Positions 1-6,654 of a stretch of DNA of 7,558 bases are shown one piece after another. Numbering within the stretch: position 1 is the stretch's first letter; every line of letters begins with the position of its first letter. The notes beneath the pieces were generated by a model, which had not been told where the DNA came from, ran no database searches, and worked only from the letters and a program-made list of their open reading frames with translations. The DNA is from Bacteroidales bacterium (GTDB lineage: Bacteria; Bacteroidota; Bacteroidia; Bacteroidales; WCHB1-69), in assembly GCA_016290715.1 (NCBI GenBank), contig JAEEUY010000152.1:1-7558 (forward strand), written 5' to 3'. The translations under genes and the position numbers were made by a program.

Positions 1-513
1 CACAAATCAAAAGGCAGGGAATTTGACACGGTTTATATGCTTTTGGACGACATACAGGTTAATACCGATGAACAATACCGCAAACTTTATGTGGGGATAA
101 CACGAGCCAAACGGAATCTGTTCATTCATTGCAATACACCAATATTCACCTCATTAATAGATAAAAATATCGATTATAAAAAAGACACGAACCTGTACAA
201 AGTCCCCGATGAAATCACTTTGGCACTCACTATGCACGATGTGTTTTTAGATTATTTTAAAGGAAAGAAAAAACTGATTTTATCTTTGCATAGCGGGCAG
301 CCTCTGCGTTATGATAATGGGTTCTTTGGTTTAGATTCTGGAGAAAAAGTGGCTTGTATTTCAAAACAAGCGCGTGAAACACTTGAAAGCTGGGCTGACA
401 AGGGATATCTGGTTTATTCTGCTAAAGTAGATTTTATTTTAGCGTGGAAAGGGAAGGAAGATACAGAAGAAACTGCTGTTCTGCTTCCAAAACTATTGCT
501 GAAAAAATCATAA
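1..513 (+). CDS. SF1 (UvrD-like) DNA helicase, C-terminal part, truncated by the window edge
   Basis: The reading frame is open from the first base and ends at TAA 511-513, leaving the last 170 residues. The fragment opens with HKSKGREFD, helicase motif V of the UvrD/Rep/PcrA superfamily 1. At about residues 29-40 follows LYVGITRAKRNL, motif VI, whose arginine contacts the ATP gamma-phosphate. The ATG at 37 is internal to the domain and is not the real start. About 120 further residues follow motif VI and end in an acidic stretch and a Leu/Lys-rich tail. This resembles the C-terminal extension of long Bacteroidales proteins that join RecQ-like and UvrD-like helicase parts, though that comparison is from memory. 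The likely role is ATP-driven DNA unwinding in repair or recombination. It is separated by 137 bases from the next gene and is probably not part of that operon. Confidence 0.88.
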   Translation, partial: HKSKGREFDTVYMLLDDIQVNTDEQYRKLYVGITRAKRNLFIHCNTPIFTSLIDKNIDYKKDTNLYKVPDEITLALTMHDVFLDYFKGKKKLILSLHSGQPLRYDNGFFGLDSGEKVACISKQARETLESWADKGYLVYSAKVDFILAWKGKEDTEETAVLLPKLLLKKS

Positions 514-600
514 TTACGATACTTTTTTGGGACATTGTGGTTTTTAAAGTTCCATACAAAAGATTTTTTTATTTTGTTGAAAATCATTTGTACGACCCAA

Positions 601-631
601 GGGAATAATTCCGAAAATTAATGTAAATTTG
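601..631 (+). promoter_or_regulatory. Candidate promoter/operator of the five-gene stress operon
   Basis: TAAATTTG at 624-631 matches the Bacteroidetes -7 consensus TAnnTTTG and would start transcription about 12 bases before the ATG at 651. No TTTG -33 box lies 19-21 bases upstream. That position instead carries GGGAATAATTCCG (601-613), which contains the perfect palindrome GGAATAATTCC (602-612). Almost the same block, at identical spacing from a -7-like box, lies upstream of the dehydrogenase at 5742-6497. The -7 match and the duplication are visible in the sequence. Promoter function, and use of an alternative sigma factor or activator, are inferred. Confidence 0.5.
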
Positions 632-650
632 TCGCGTTTTTTTACTACCT

Positions 651-2780
651 ATGAAATCACACAAAAAAAGAAATTTCAAATCCCATCGCGGATTATTGAT
701 TTTGCTGGTTGCGGCTATTGTTTTAGAAACCAATTCGTGCATTCAATATTTTTATTCCAAGAATGGAATCAAACAAGAAGCTGTTCGTAGAGCAGAAAGT
801 GAATTGAAACGTGCAGAATTGGAGATAACTGTGATTACTACTCAAATAGAAGCAGCATTAAAAATGATGGTTATCATGTCAGAACAGAATGTTGATAACC
901 CTGAAACTATTCAAGCGATTACACGTGCGGTAGTAAAACACACTCCCAATATGTTAGGAGCTGGTATCGCCTATAAAGCAGATTACTTTCCAGAATATGG
1001 CCACTGGTATGAAGTATATAGCAAGGAAACCGTGCCAGGAGACAAGGAAGAAATTGAAACCCGCATGATAGGTGGCACTAACCACGATTATTTCCAGTCA
1101 AAGTGGTATCAAAATGGTTTGACAATCGATCACTGCGTGTGGAGTGATCCTTATTACGACAAGGAGGGCGGAGGACAAATGCTGATAACTTGTTCCTTAC
1201 CCATAAGAAACAAACAAGGAGAAATAGTAGCCGTTGCTGGAGTGGATATTTCATTAGAACACTTGCAACATATTTCCCAATATCTTCAGGTATATCAAGA
1301 AAGTTATTATTCCATCTGTACCAGAGATGGCGTTGATATTGTTCCGCCACCCGATACGGCTTCCGGTCGCAAATACCTGACTTTTTATGAAGAGATAGAA
1401 GCTACAGGGTGGCGCATGGCGATTATCATCCCTGAAGATATTATCTTTGCTAATCTTAAACGTGTGGGACTCGTTGTAACGATTCTGATGCTGGCAGGAT
1501 TGTTTTTGCTTGCCTTTATCATATATCGTGCTGGGGTGGACATTATACGTTTGGCAAAAGCCAATGCACAAAAAGAACGTTTGATGGGCGAATTGGAAAT
1601 TGCCCGCAATATACAAATGTCAATGCTCCCGAAAACTTTCCTTTCCTATCCTAATTGTCAGGACATCAATATGTATGGAATGATTATTCCCGCGAAGGAA
1701 GTAGGAGGCGACCTGTACGATTTTTACTTGCGCGATAATAAATTGTTCTTTTGCGTGGGAGATGTGAGTGGCAAAGGCGTGCCGGCTTCGTTGGTGATGG
1801 CCACAATTCGCTCGCTCTTCCGGTCTATATCCGCTCACGAACAAGATGTTTCTTCCATTTGTATGCTAATGAATGATGCCATGTCAGAAGCAAACGAACA
1901 AAATATGTTTGTAACCCTCTTCTTGGGTGTCATGGATATAACTACCGGACAGTTGAGTTATTGCAACGCCGGGCACAATGCCCCTGTTCTGATTGAACGC
2001 CACAGCAGTGAAACTCCAGCCGTAGAACAACTGCCTACAATCCCCAATCTGCCTTTGGGTATTTTGTCAGGTTATAGCTATATCCCACAAACAACAACCT
2101 TGCATCGTGGAGATGTACTCTTCTTATACACAGACGGTTTGACAGAAGCCGAAAACAGCAACCATGAATTGTTCGGCGAAAACCGCATGATCGCCACATT
2201 GCGCAAATTTGAAGAAAATTTGAATGACCCAAAGGCACAGAATATCGCCCAACAACAAATAGAAACAATGTTGAATGCCGTGAATGCATTTGTGGGTGAA
2301 GCCGAACAAAGTGATGATTTGACAATGCTTTCAATTCGCTACTTACCTCTCGACCAACCTGTTAAAGAAGAAAAATCAATCCCCGTAAAGCATTCCATTG
2401 TGATGCGAAACGACATTGCACAAATCCCCACTTTAGCAGAATGGATTGAAAGTCTGGACGTTCCCCAATCCCTGAATATGACACTTAATTTGGCTTTGGA
2501 AGAAGCTGTCAGCAATGTCATGCTCTATGCATACCAAGAAGATAAAAAAGGAACCGTGCTCATCGAAGCGGAAAAAAGCGACACACAAATCACCTTCGTC
2601 ATTTCCGACAGCGGTGTGCCTTTCGACCCAACGCACCAACCGGAAGCAGACATCACGCTTTCGGCTGAAGAACGTGCCATCGGTGGTCTAGGAATCCATC
2701 TGGTAAGACAAATTATGGATTCCATAACCTATCAACGTAAAGAGGACAAAAATATATTAACGCTTATCAAAAAAATCTAA
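651..2780 (+). CDS. Cache-domain membrane sensor with fused SpoIIE/RsbU phosphatase and RsbW-like serine kinase
   Basis: This 709-residue protein combines the two opposing enzymes of a partner switch. A membrane helix at about 14-30 and another at about 271-292 flank an extracytoplasmic region (about 35-265) that resembles a Cache ligand-sensing domain. A helical linker (about 293-328) leads to a PP2C-like SpoIIE phosphatase (about 335-566). Its metal-binding acidic residues are visible in GGDLYD (352-357), GDVSGKG (370-376), YTDGLTEA (493-500) and SDDLT (554-558). The C-terminal part (about 580-709) is a GHKL kinase of the RsbW/SpoIIAB type: N-box EEAVSN (617-622, with E618 and N622 matching SpoIIAB E46 and N50), DSG at 653-655 and the glycine-rich IGGLGIHLVRQ (677-687). 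By family knowledge the kinase phosphorylates, and the phosphatase dephosphorylates, a STAS protein. The gene for such a protein starts five bases downstream. No HAMP domain is obvious. The signal sensed is unknown. Confidence 0.9.
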   Translation: MKSHKKRNFKSHRGLLILLVAAIVLETNSCIQYFYSKNGIKQEAVRRAESELKRAELEITVITTQIEAALKMMVIMSEQNVDNPETIQAITRAVVKHTPNMLGAGIAYKADYFPEYGHWYEVYSKETVPGDKEEIETRMIGGTNHDYFQSKWYQNGLTIDHCVWSDPYYDKEGGGQMLITCSLPIRNKQGEIVAVAGVDISLEHLQHISQYLQVYQESYYSICTRDGVDIVPPPDTASGRKYLTFYEEIEATGWRMAIIIPEDIIFANLKRVGLVVTILMLAGLFLLAFIIYRAGVDIIRLAKANAQKERLMGELEIARNIQMSMLPKTFLSYPNCQDINMYGMIIPAKEVGGDLYDFYLRDNKLFFCVGDVSGKGVPASLVMATIRSLFRSISAHEQDVSSICMLMNDAMSEANEQNMFVTLFLGVMDITTGQLSYCNAGHNAPVLIERHSSETPAVEQLPTIPNLPLGILSGYSYIPQTTTLHRGDVLFLYTDGLTEAENSNHELFGENRMIATLRKFEENLNDPKAQNIAQQQIETMLNAVNAFVGEAEQSDDLTMLSIRYLPLDQPVKEEKSIPVKHSIVMRNDIAQIPTLAEWIESLDVPQSLNMTLNLALEEAVSNVMLYAYQEDKKGTVLIEAEKSDTQITFVISDSGVPFDPTHQPEADITLSAEERAIGGLGIHLVRQIMDSITYQRKEDKNILTLIKKI

Positions 2781-2785
2781 AATAT

Positions 2786-3088
2786 ATGATTACGCAAATT
2801 CAAGAAAATGGAAATCAGTTGATTGCTACATTTAACGGACGACTTGACACAGCCACGTCCGCAGCTACTGCGGAAGCTGTAAAGCCATTATTAGAGGCCA
2901 GCAATCGGGAAATCATCCTTGATTGTTCCCAATTGGAATACATCTCCTCTTCCGGTTTACGCATCTTTCTGACCATAAGAAAAGAAGCTGCTTCCAGAGG
3001 CAGTAAAGTTATCGTGCGCAATATCAGTGCCGATATCCGTCAAGTTTTTGTTATGACCGGTTTTATTAGTTTATTTGAAATTCAATAA
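2786..3088 (+). CDS. STAS-domain anti-sigma factor antagonist (RsbV/SpoIIAA-like)
   Basis: This 100-residue single-domain protein has the normal length of the family. It has an N-terminal strand pair (NQLIATFNGRLD, 10-21), a central ILDCSQLEYISSSGLRIF stretch (44-61) and a C-terminal FVMTGFISLFEI stretch (88-99). SSG at 55-57 marks the conserved phosphorylatable serine (S55 or S56). The preceding residue is Ser rather than the Asp common in Firmicutes homologues. By family knowledge the unphosphorylated form binds a partner protein, and phosphorylation by an RsbW-type kinase releases it. The enzyme pair encoded just upstream is the natural candidate to control it. Its stop overlaps the next start in TAATG (3086-3090), which suggests translational coupling to the synthetase gene. 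The real binding target is not known; no sigma factor is encoded in this window. Confidence 0.92.
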   Translation: MITQIQENGNQLIATFNGRLDTATSAATAEAVKPLLEASNREIILDCSQLEYISSSGLRIFLTIRKEAASRGSKVIVRNISADIRQVFVMTGFISLFEIQ

Positions 3089-4179
3089 TGGAAACATTAG
3101 ATATTCACTGCCAAACTATTATGGATGAATACCATGCATCTTTCCCTCTGATGGAGAAGATGAAAATGGTGATACTTGATACATTACATCAAACTTTGGA
3201 ACGTATTGGAATGGAAGTTACTGCGGTGGAGGCACGTATTAAAACCGAAAAGAGTTTGACGGGCAAGTTAAAACTGAAAGGTTATAAATACCAAAGTCTG
3301 GGTGATATAACAGATATTTTAGGTGCACGTATTATTACTTTTTACACTGATGATGTGGATCGTCTTGCCTCTATCGTTGAGCAGTTATTTGACATTGACT
3401 GGGATAATTCGGTGGACAAACGCCGACTGCATCAGCTGGACAGTTTTGGCTATAACTCACTGCATTATATATGTCGTATTCCCTCTTCCCTATATTGTGA
3501 TCCCGAATCCCCGCAATTGAATCAAATACGCTTTGAACTCCAAATCCGCACCACACTCCAACACGCATGGGCTGCCATCAATCACGATACAGGCTATAAG
3601 ACAGGAATAGAGATCCCGAAAGAGTACTTGCGTCAGATGAATCGCTTGGCAGGTATGCTTGAGATGGCGGATGACGAATTTAGCCGTATTCGTACGGAAT
3701 TGACAGACTACCGCCGGCGCGTACAACAATTGGTGCAAAATGGCAAGTTAGACGATGTGCAACTGGATGGTGACACTTTCGGGAGTTTTTTGCGCGCGCG
3801 TCCGTTGGATCCCCTCAACCGCAGAATCGCTGCCATCAACCAGGCAGAAATACAAGAGGTCCCTCTGATGGGTTACTTGCGTGTGTTTAAGGCATTTGGA
3901 TGTCAAACCCTCGGCGATGTAAGTCGTATCATCAAGCAATATAGCGACGATGCGTACCGATTAGCCCGACATCAGTTAGGGAATACCGATCTTGATATTA
4001 TTTCTTCCTCGGTGGGAATGCAGAATATATGTATTGTGTATATCTTGTCCCAAGGAGGCGGAAGAATGGGCTTGGTTCGTCTTTTTAATGCTATCAACGG
4101 GGAAAATCCTCAAAACGAGTTGTTGGCAGAAATGACCTTCAATCAAGCCGAAAATTTACCTTTTATGAATAATAAATAA
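3088..4179 (+). CDS. Stand-alone RelA/SpoT-type nucleotide pyrophosphokinase (alarmone synthetase-like)
   Basis: The 363-residue protein has a RelA/SpoT synthetase domain at about residues 20-200. ATP-site residues R50, K52 and K60 keep exactly the 2 and 8 residue spacings of R241, K243 and K251 in Streptococcus Rel. The catalytic Asp is D76 in DILGAR, the guanine-stacking loop is GYNSLH (121-126), and the second catalytic acid is E150 in ELQIRT. HAWAAINH (159-166) and YK (170-171) complete the signature. The family transfers pyrophosphate from ATP to GTP or GDP, although some relatives (toxSAS) modify other nucleotides or tRNA. There is no N-terminal HD domain and no TGS or ACT domain. After a helical, charged stretch (about 185-225) comes a C-terminal region (about 230-363) that I cannot assign. 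Overlap with the STAS gene and the nearby HD gene suggest a regulated synthetase with a separate hydrolase. Product identity is unproven. Confidence 0.88.
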   Translation: METLDIHCQTIMDEYHASFPLMEKMKMVILDTLHQTLERIGMEVTAVEARIKTEKSLTGKLKLKGYKYQSLGDITDILGARIITFYTDDVDRLASIVEQLFDIDWDNSVDKRRLHQLDSFGYNSLHYICRIPSSLYCDPESPQLNQIRFELQIRTTLQHAWAAINHDTGYKTGIEIPKEYLRQMNRLAGMLEMADDEFSRIRTELTDYRRRVQQLVQNGKLDDVQLDGDTFGSFLRARPLDPLNRRIAAINQAEIQEVPLMGYLRVFKAFGCQTLGDVSRIIKQYSDDAYRLARHQLGNTDLDIISSSVGMQNICIVYILSQGGGRMGLVRLFNAINGENPQNELLAEMTFNQAENLPFMNNK

Positions 4180-4187
4180 TTATACCA

Positions 4188-5027
4188 ATGAAACCTATTT
4201 TGATTGATTTGAACGAATACGAACGTTCGGGAGAAGGTGCTAATGGCGCAAGTTACAATCATAAGACCAATTCCAACATCATGGTTAAAATATATTTCCG
4301 CAATTTTGAGACAGCAGAAAAAGAGTTGGAACTGGCACGAAAAGTTTTTGAAGCAGGTATTCCAACACCTGAACCTGGAGACTTGATTACCGACGGAGAG
4401 CGTTTAGGCATCCGCTTCCATCGCTTGGTGGGCAAACGCTCCTACTCACGCGCTTGCGGAGACGAGCCCGAACGCACCGAAGAATATGCCCGCGAGTTCG
4501 CACAACTCTGCAAACGCCTCCACACTACCGAAGTGGATACTACCAAGTTCGAATGCGTGAAGGATCACTTGTATGGACTGCTGGAAGCGAACCCGTTTTT
4601 TACAGCAGAACAAAAAAAGAAAATCCACCATTTTATTGAAACCGCTCCCGATGCAAAAACGGCAATTCACGGCGACCTGCAGTTTAGCAATGGCATTTTT
4701 ACTGAAGAAAACGGCGTACGCACACCCTATTTTATTGATCTCGGCGATTTCGGCTATGGTTATCCTATGTTTGACATAGGAATGGTGTATCTCTGTTGTT
4801 GCTTGAATGATGAAACATGGATGCAAGAAGTCTTTCACATGTCTCTCGCAACCGGAAACCGTTTTTGGAATGCTTTTGCTATAGAATATTTTGGGAAAGA
4901 TGCAGATATGGAAAAAGTGATGGAGGAAGTGAAAATATATGCCGGACTCAAAACATTGATCATTGAACGTGATACCCATCGTGCAATGCCACAATTCCGC
5001 GCGTTGCTGGAAGGAACAATTTATTAG
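4188..5027 (+). CDS. APH-fold phosphotransferase, substrate unknown
   Basis: This 279-residue protein resembles the aminoglycoside phosphotransferase/choline kinase superfamily. A glycine-rich loop at about 15-22 (GEGANGAS) and K34 in MVKIYF fit the ATP-binding N-lobe. EAGIPTPEPGDL (55-66) is a typical hinge-region sequence. The Brenner motif HGDLQFSN (161-168) supplies the catalytic Asp D163 and N168, and IDLGDFGYG (183-191) supplies the metal-binding Asp. It appears similar to the TIGR02172-type group of APH-like proteins described from Fibrobacter, a recollection not checked by search. A role in antibiotic resistance is unlikely given its place between an alarmone synthetase and an HD hydrolase, 8 and 9 bases away. 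It may phosphorylate a nucleotide, metabolite or protein in the same pathway. That is inference. Confidence 0.82.
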   Translation: MKPILIDLNEYERSGEGANGASYNHKTNSNIMVKIYFRNFETAEKELELARKVFEAGIPTPEPGDLITDGERLGIRFHRLVGKRSYSRACGDEPERTEEYAREFAQLCKRLHTTEVDTTKFECVKDHLYGLLEANPFFTAEQKKKIHHFIETAPDAKTAIHGDLQFSNGIFTEENGVRTPYFIDLGDFGYGYPMFDIGMVYLCCCLNDETWMQEVFHMSLATGNRFWNAFAIEYFGKDADMEKVMEEVKIYAGLKTLIIERDTHRAMPQFRALLEGTIY

Positions 5028-5036
5028 AGCTGATTT

Positions 5037-5624
5037 ATGGCAAATAAATATATTGATACAGAATTATTGGATAGAGCCATTGTCTTTGCTGTTCAGGCTC
5101 ATCATAATACAGAACGAAGAGGAAAGGGATTCCCCTATATTGTTCACCCAATGGAAGCCGTTGCAATTGTAGCTACCATTACCTCCGACCAAGAACTATT
5201 GGCCGCCGCCGCATTGCACGATACAATCGAAGATACCGAGGTTACCTACGAACAAATACAAAAAGAATTTGGCATGCGCGTGGCTAACTTGGTCCACTCC
5301 GAAAGTGACCAAATGATAGAAGGGAAAAGTGAAACCGATAGCTGGCATGAACGCAAACAAATGGCCATTGACAGGCTTTCAAATGCTTCTCATGAGGCTA
5401 AAATAGTAGCGATGGGCGATAAATTGAGTAACATGAGAGCCATTGCCAGAGACTATGACCAACAAGGCGACCGACTATGGGAACTCTTTCATGTGAGCGA
5501 CAAACAGGCACACGAATGGCATTACCGTGGTCTGGCACTCGCCCTGAAAGAATTAAGTGATACCTTTGCCTATCAAGAATTTGTTGCACTTATCGAACAA
5601 GTTTTTGCAAAGAATAACGCATAA
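5037..5624 (+). CDS. Small HD-domain hydrolase of the MESH1/SpoT type (likely alarmone hydrolase)
   Basis: This 195-residue single-domain protein aligns by eye with the hydrolase half of Rel/SpoT and with metazoan MESH1. Metal ligands are H37 (IVHP, 36-38), H61 and D62 (LHDTIEDT, 60-67) and D128 (GDKLSNMR, 127-134). E65 and D66 match the MESH1 catalytic pair and N132 matches MESH1 N126. The family uses Mn2+ to remove the 3'-pyrophosphate from (p)ppGpp, and some members act on (pp)pApp or NADPH. As the last gene of the operon, two genes after the synthetase, it could reset the alarmone signal or protect the cell from the synthetase, as HD antitoxins do in some toxSAS pairs. Substrate is inferred from motifs alone. 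Confidence 0.88.
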   Translation: MANKYIDTELLDRAIVFAVQAHHNTERRGKGFPYIVHPMEAVAIVATITSDQELLAAAALHDTIEDTEVTYEQIQKEFGMRVANLVHSESDQMIEGKSETDSWHERKQMAIDRLSNASHEAKIVAMGDKLSNMRAIARDYDQQGDRLWELFHVSDKQAHEWHYRGLALALKELSDTFAYQEFVALIEQVFAKNNA

Positions 5625-5667
5625 CAATTTTCACATCCCAAGTAAAAACAGCAAAGCCACTGGAAAT

Positions 5668-5710
5668 AAGAACTTCTCCATTCGTTTTGCACGAACGGAG
5701 AAGACTTCTT
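5668..5710. terminator. Bidirectional hairpin terminator between convergent genes
   Basis: The core stem pairs CTTCTCC (5673-5679) with GGAGAAG (5697-5703) and TTCGT (5681-5685) with ACGAA (5691-5695). It is broken by one A/C mismatch (5680/5696) and closed by the loop TTTGC. AAGAA (5668-5672) can pair with TTCTT (5706-5710) across a two-base bulge, giving short A/T tails on both sides as in bidirectional terminators. It lies 43 bases after the HD gene stop and about 30 bases from the end of the convergent dehydrogenase gene. The terminal T run is short, so termination strength is uncertain. Confidence 0.7.
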
Positions 5711-5741
5711 ATAGAAAAAGAAAAGTAGCTTATATTTTCAG

Positions 5742-6497
5742 TTATTTTCTAACGATAACACTCCCGCTACCTTGGTGGGTGGCGAGAATCAAAACTTCAG
5801 CAATCTGTACATGGGCAGGTGCATTAGCGGCATATACAGCCACATCGGCGATGTCATCGCCTGTAAGAGGCTGAATACCTTTATAGACATTGGCCGCACG
5901 TTCCGTGTCGCCGTGAAAACGTGTGTTGCTGAAATTGGTCTCTACAAGTCCGGGCTTCAAATTAGTAACCCTTACAGCACTGTTTGCCACATCAATGCGC
6001 AAACCGTCTGTAATGGTTTTCACCGCCGACTTCGTGGCACAATAAACATTCCCATTGGCATAGGCAGCATCGCCAGCTACTGACCCTATGTTGATGACGT
6101 GGCCACAGTTACGCGCTATCATTCCAGGTACAATGAGCCGGGTCATGGTTAGCAACCCTTTAATGTTGGTGTCAATCATCGTTTCCCAATCCTCAAAACT
6201 TCCCTCGTATTCCGGTTCCAAACCAAGAGCCAAACCTGCATTATTGACCAATACGTCAATGGATTTCCATTCCTCAGGTAATTCGTTGATACACTGTGTC
6301 GCTTTCTCACGGTCCCTCACATCAAAAAGTAGTGTGAGCACTTGTGTACCTTTTTCTGTCAATTCTTTTCTGATTTCTTCAAGACGTTTCTTATTGCGCC
6401 CTGTCAGTATGAGTTTGTCGCCATTTTCGGCAAATTTTCTGGCACAACCGAGACCGATACCGCTTGTAGCCCCCGTTATCATTACAATCTTATTCAT
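5742..6497 (-). CDS. ydfG: YdfG-like SDR oxidoreductase (NADP-dependent 3-hydroxy acid / serine dehydrogenase)
   Basis: This is a classical short-chain dehydrogenase of 251 residues (E. coli YdfG is about 248). It has the dinucleotide-binding TGATSGIG (8-15), TGR (32-34, an arginine favouring NADP), DV (59-60), NNAG (85-88) and the catalytic set N111, S139, Y152 and K156. Stretches such as LVNNAGLALG (83-92), EDWETMIDTN (102-111) and PGLVETNFS followed by RFHGD (182-197) are close to YdfG, which oxidises L-allo-threonine, serine and 3-hydroxy acids with NADP+. I start at ATG 6497-6495. Two codons upstream (6503) is an in-frame TTG that would give only MI- as an extension. The gene converges on the five-gene operon across a shared terminator. 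Its upstream region carries the same promoter-like block as that operon. Exact substrate is not determined. Confidence 0.9.
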   Translation of the reverse strand: MNKIVMITGATSGIGLGCARKFAENGDKLILTGRNKKRLEEIRKELTEKGTQVLTLLFDVRDREKATQCINELPEEWKSIDVLVNNAGLALGLEPEYEGSFEDWETMIDTNIKGLLTMTRLIVPGMIARNCGHVINIGSVAGDAAYANGNVYCATKSAVKTITDGLRIDVANSAVRVTNLKPGLVETNFSNTRFHGDTERAANVYKGIQPLTGDDIADVAVYAANAPAHVQIAEVLILATHQGSGSVIVRK

Positions 6498-6540
6498 AAT
6501 CAATATGTTATATTAAAATAAAGTTCTATTATTTCGCCTA

Positions 6541-6570
6541 TAAAAATACATTTTTTTTCGGAATTATCCC
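6541..6570 (-). promoter_or_regulatory. Candidate promoter/operator of the YdfG-like gene, matching the operon promoter block
   Basis: Read on the minus strand, GGGATAATTCCG (6570-6559) is followed by a run of eight A, then TG, then TATTTTTA (6548-6541), a relaxed -7 box of the TAnnTTTG type. The ten-base distance from CCG to TA equals that in the block at 601-631. Over 25 aligned bases only four differ (two pairs in the spacers). The predicted start of transcription would be about 35-40 bases before the ATG. Function is inferred from position and duplication. Confidence 0.45.
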
Positions 6571-6601
6571 TTTTTTAGTTTAATATTTTCGTATGAATGA
6601 C

Positions 6602-6634
6602 AGGCTGCTTTGGAAGATAATTTGCAAACAGCCT
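6602..6634 (-). terminator. Possible terminator hairpin after the small membrane protein gene
   Basis: AGGCTG (6602-6607) pairs with CAGCCT (6629-6634). Past a single bulged C (6608), TTTG (6609-6612) pairs with CAAA (6625-6628), giving ten base pairs around a 12-base loop. It sits about 20 bases after the stop of the minus-strand gene at 6655-7098. No run of T follows on that strand, so it could instead be a processing or mRNA-stabilising structure. Confidence 0.35.
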
Positions 6635-6654
6635 ATTTTGTGTAAAAAGAATGA

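Noticed and set aside
529..552. Possible terminator stem GGGAC/GTTCC after the helicase gene
   Set aside because: Only five pairs including a G-T wobble, a 14-base loop and no T run directly after it; too weak to call.
4446..4994. A 182-codon minus-strand open frame opposite the APH-like kinase gene
   Set aside because: It is fully antisense to a gene with clear kinase motifs. Its product is Cys/His/Phe-rich with no domain signature, typical of a frame opposite real coding sequence.
4188..5027. Antibiotic-resistance gene (aminoglycoside phosphotransferase)
   Set aside because: The fold motifs are shared by many kinases. The tight operon context with alarmone and STAS genes does not suggest resistance, and no mobile element is present.
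5557..5874. A 105-codon plus-strand open frame running across the operon terminator
   Set aside because: It overlaps the HD gene end, the hairpin and the 3' end of the dehydrogenase, with no recognisable motif.
6088..6516. A 142-codon plus-strand open frame opposite the dehydrogenase gene
   Set aside because: The minus-strand protein is a strong match to YdfG along its whole length. The plus-strand product is low-complexity Ser/Pro/Leu-rich and covers the dehydrogenase promoter side only by chance.
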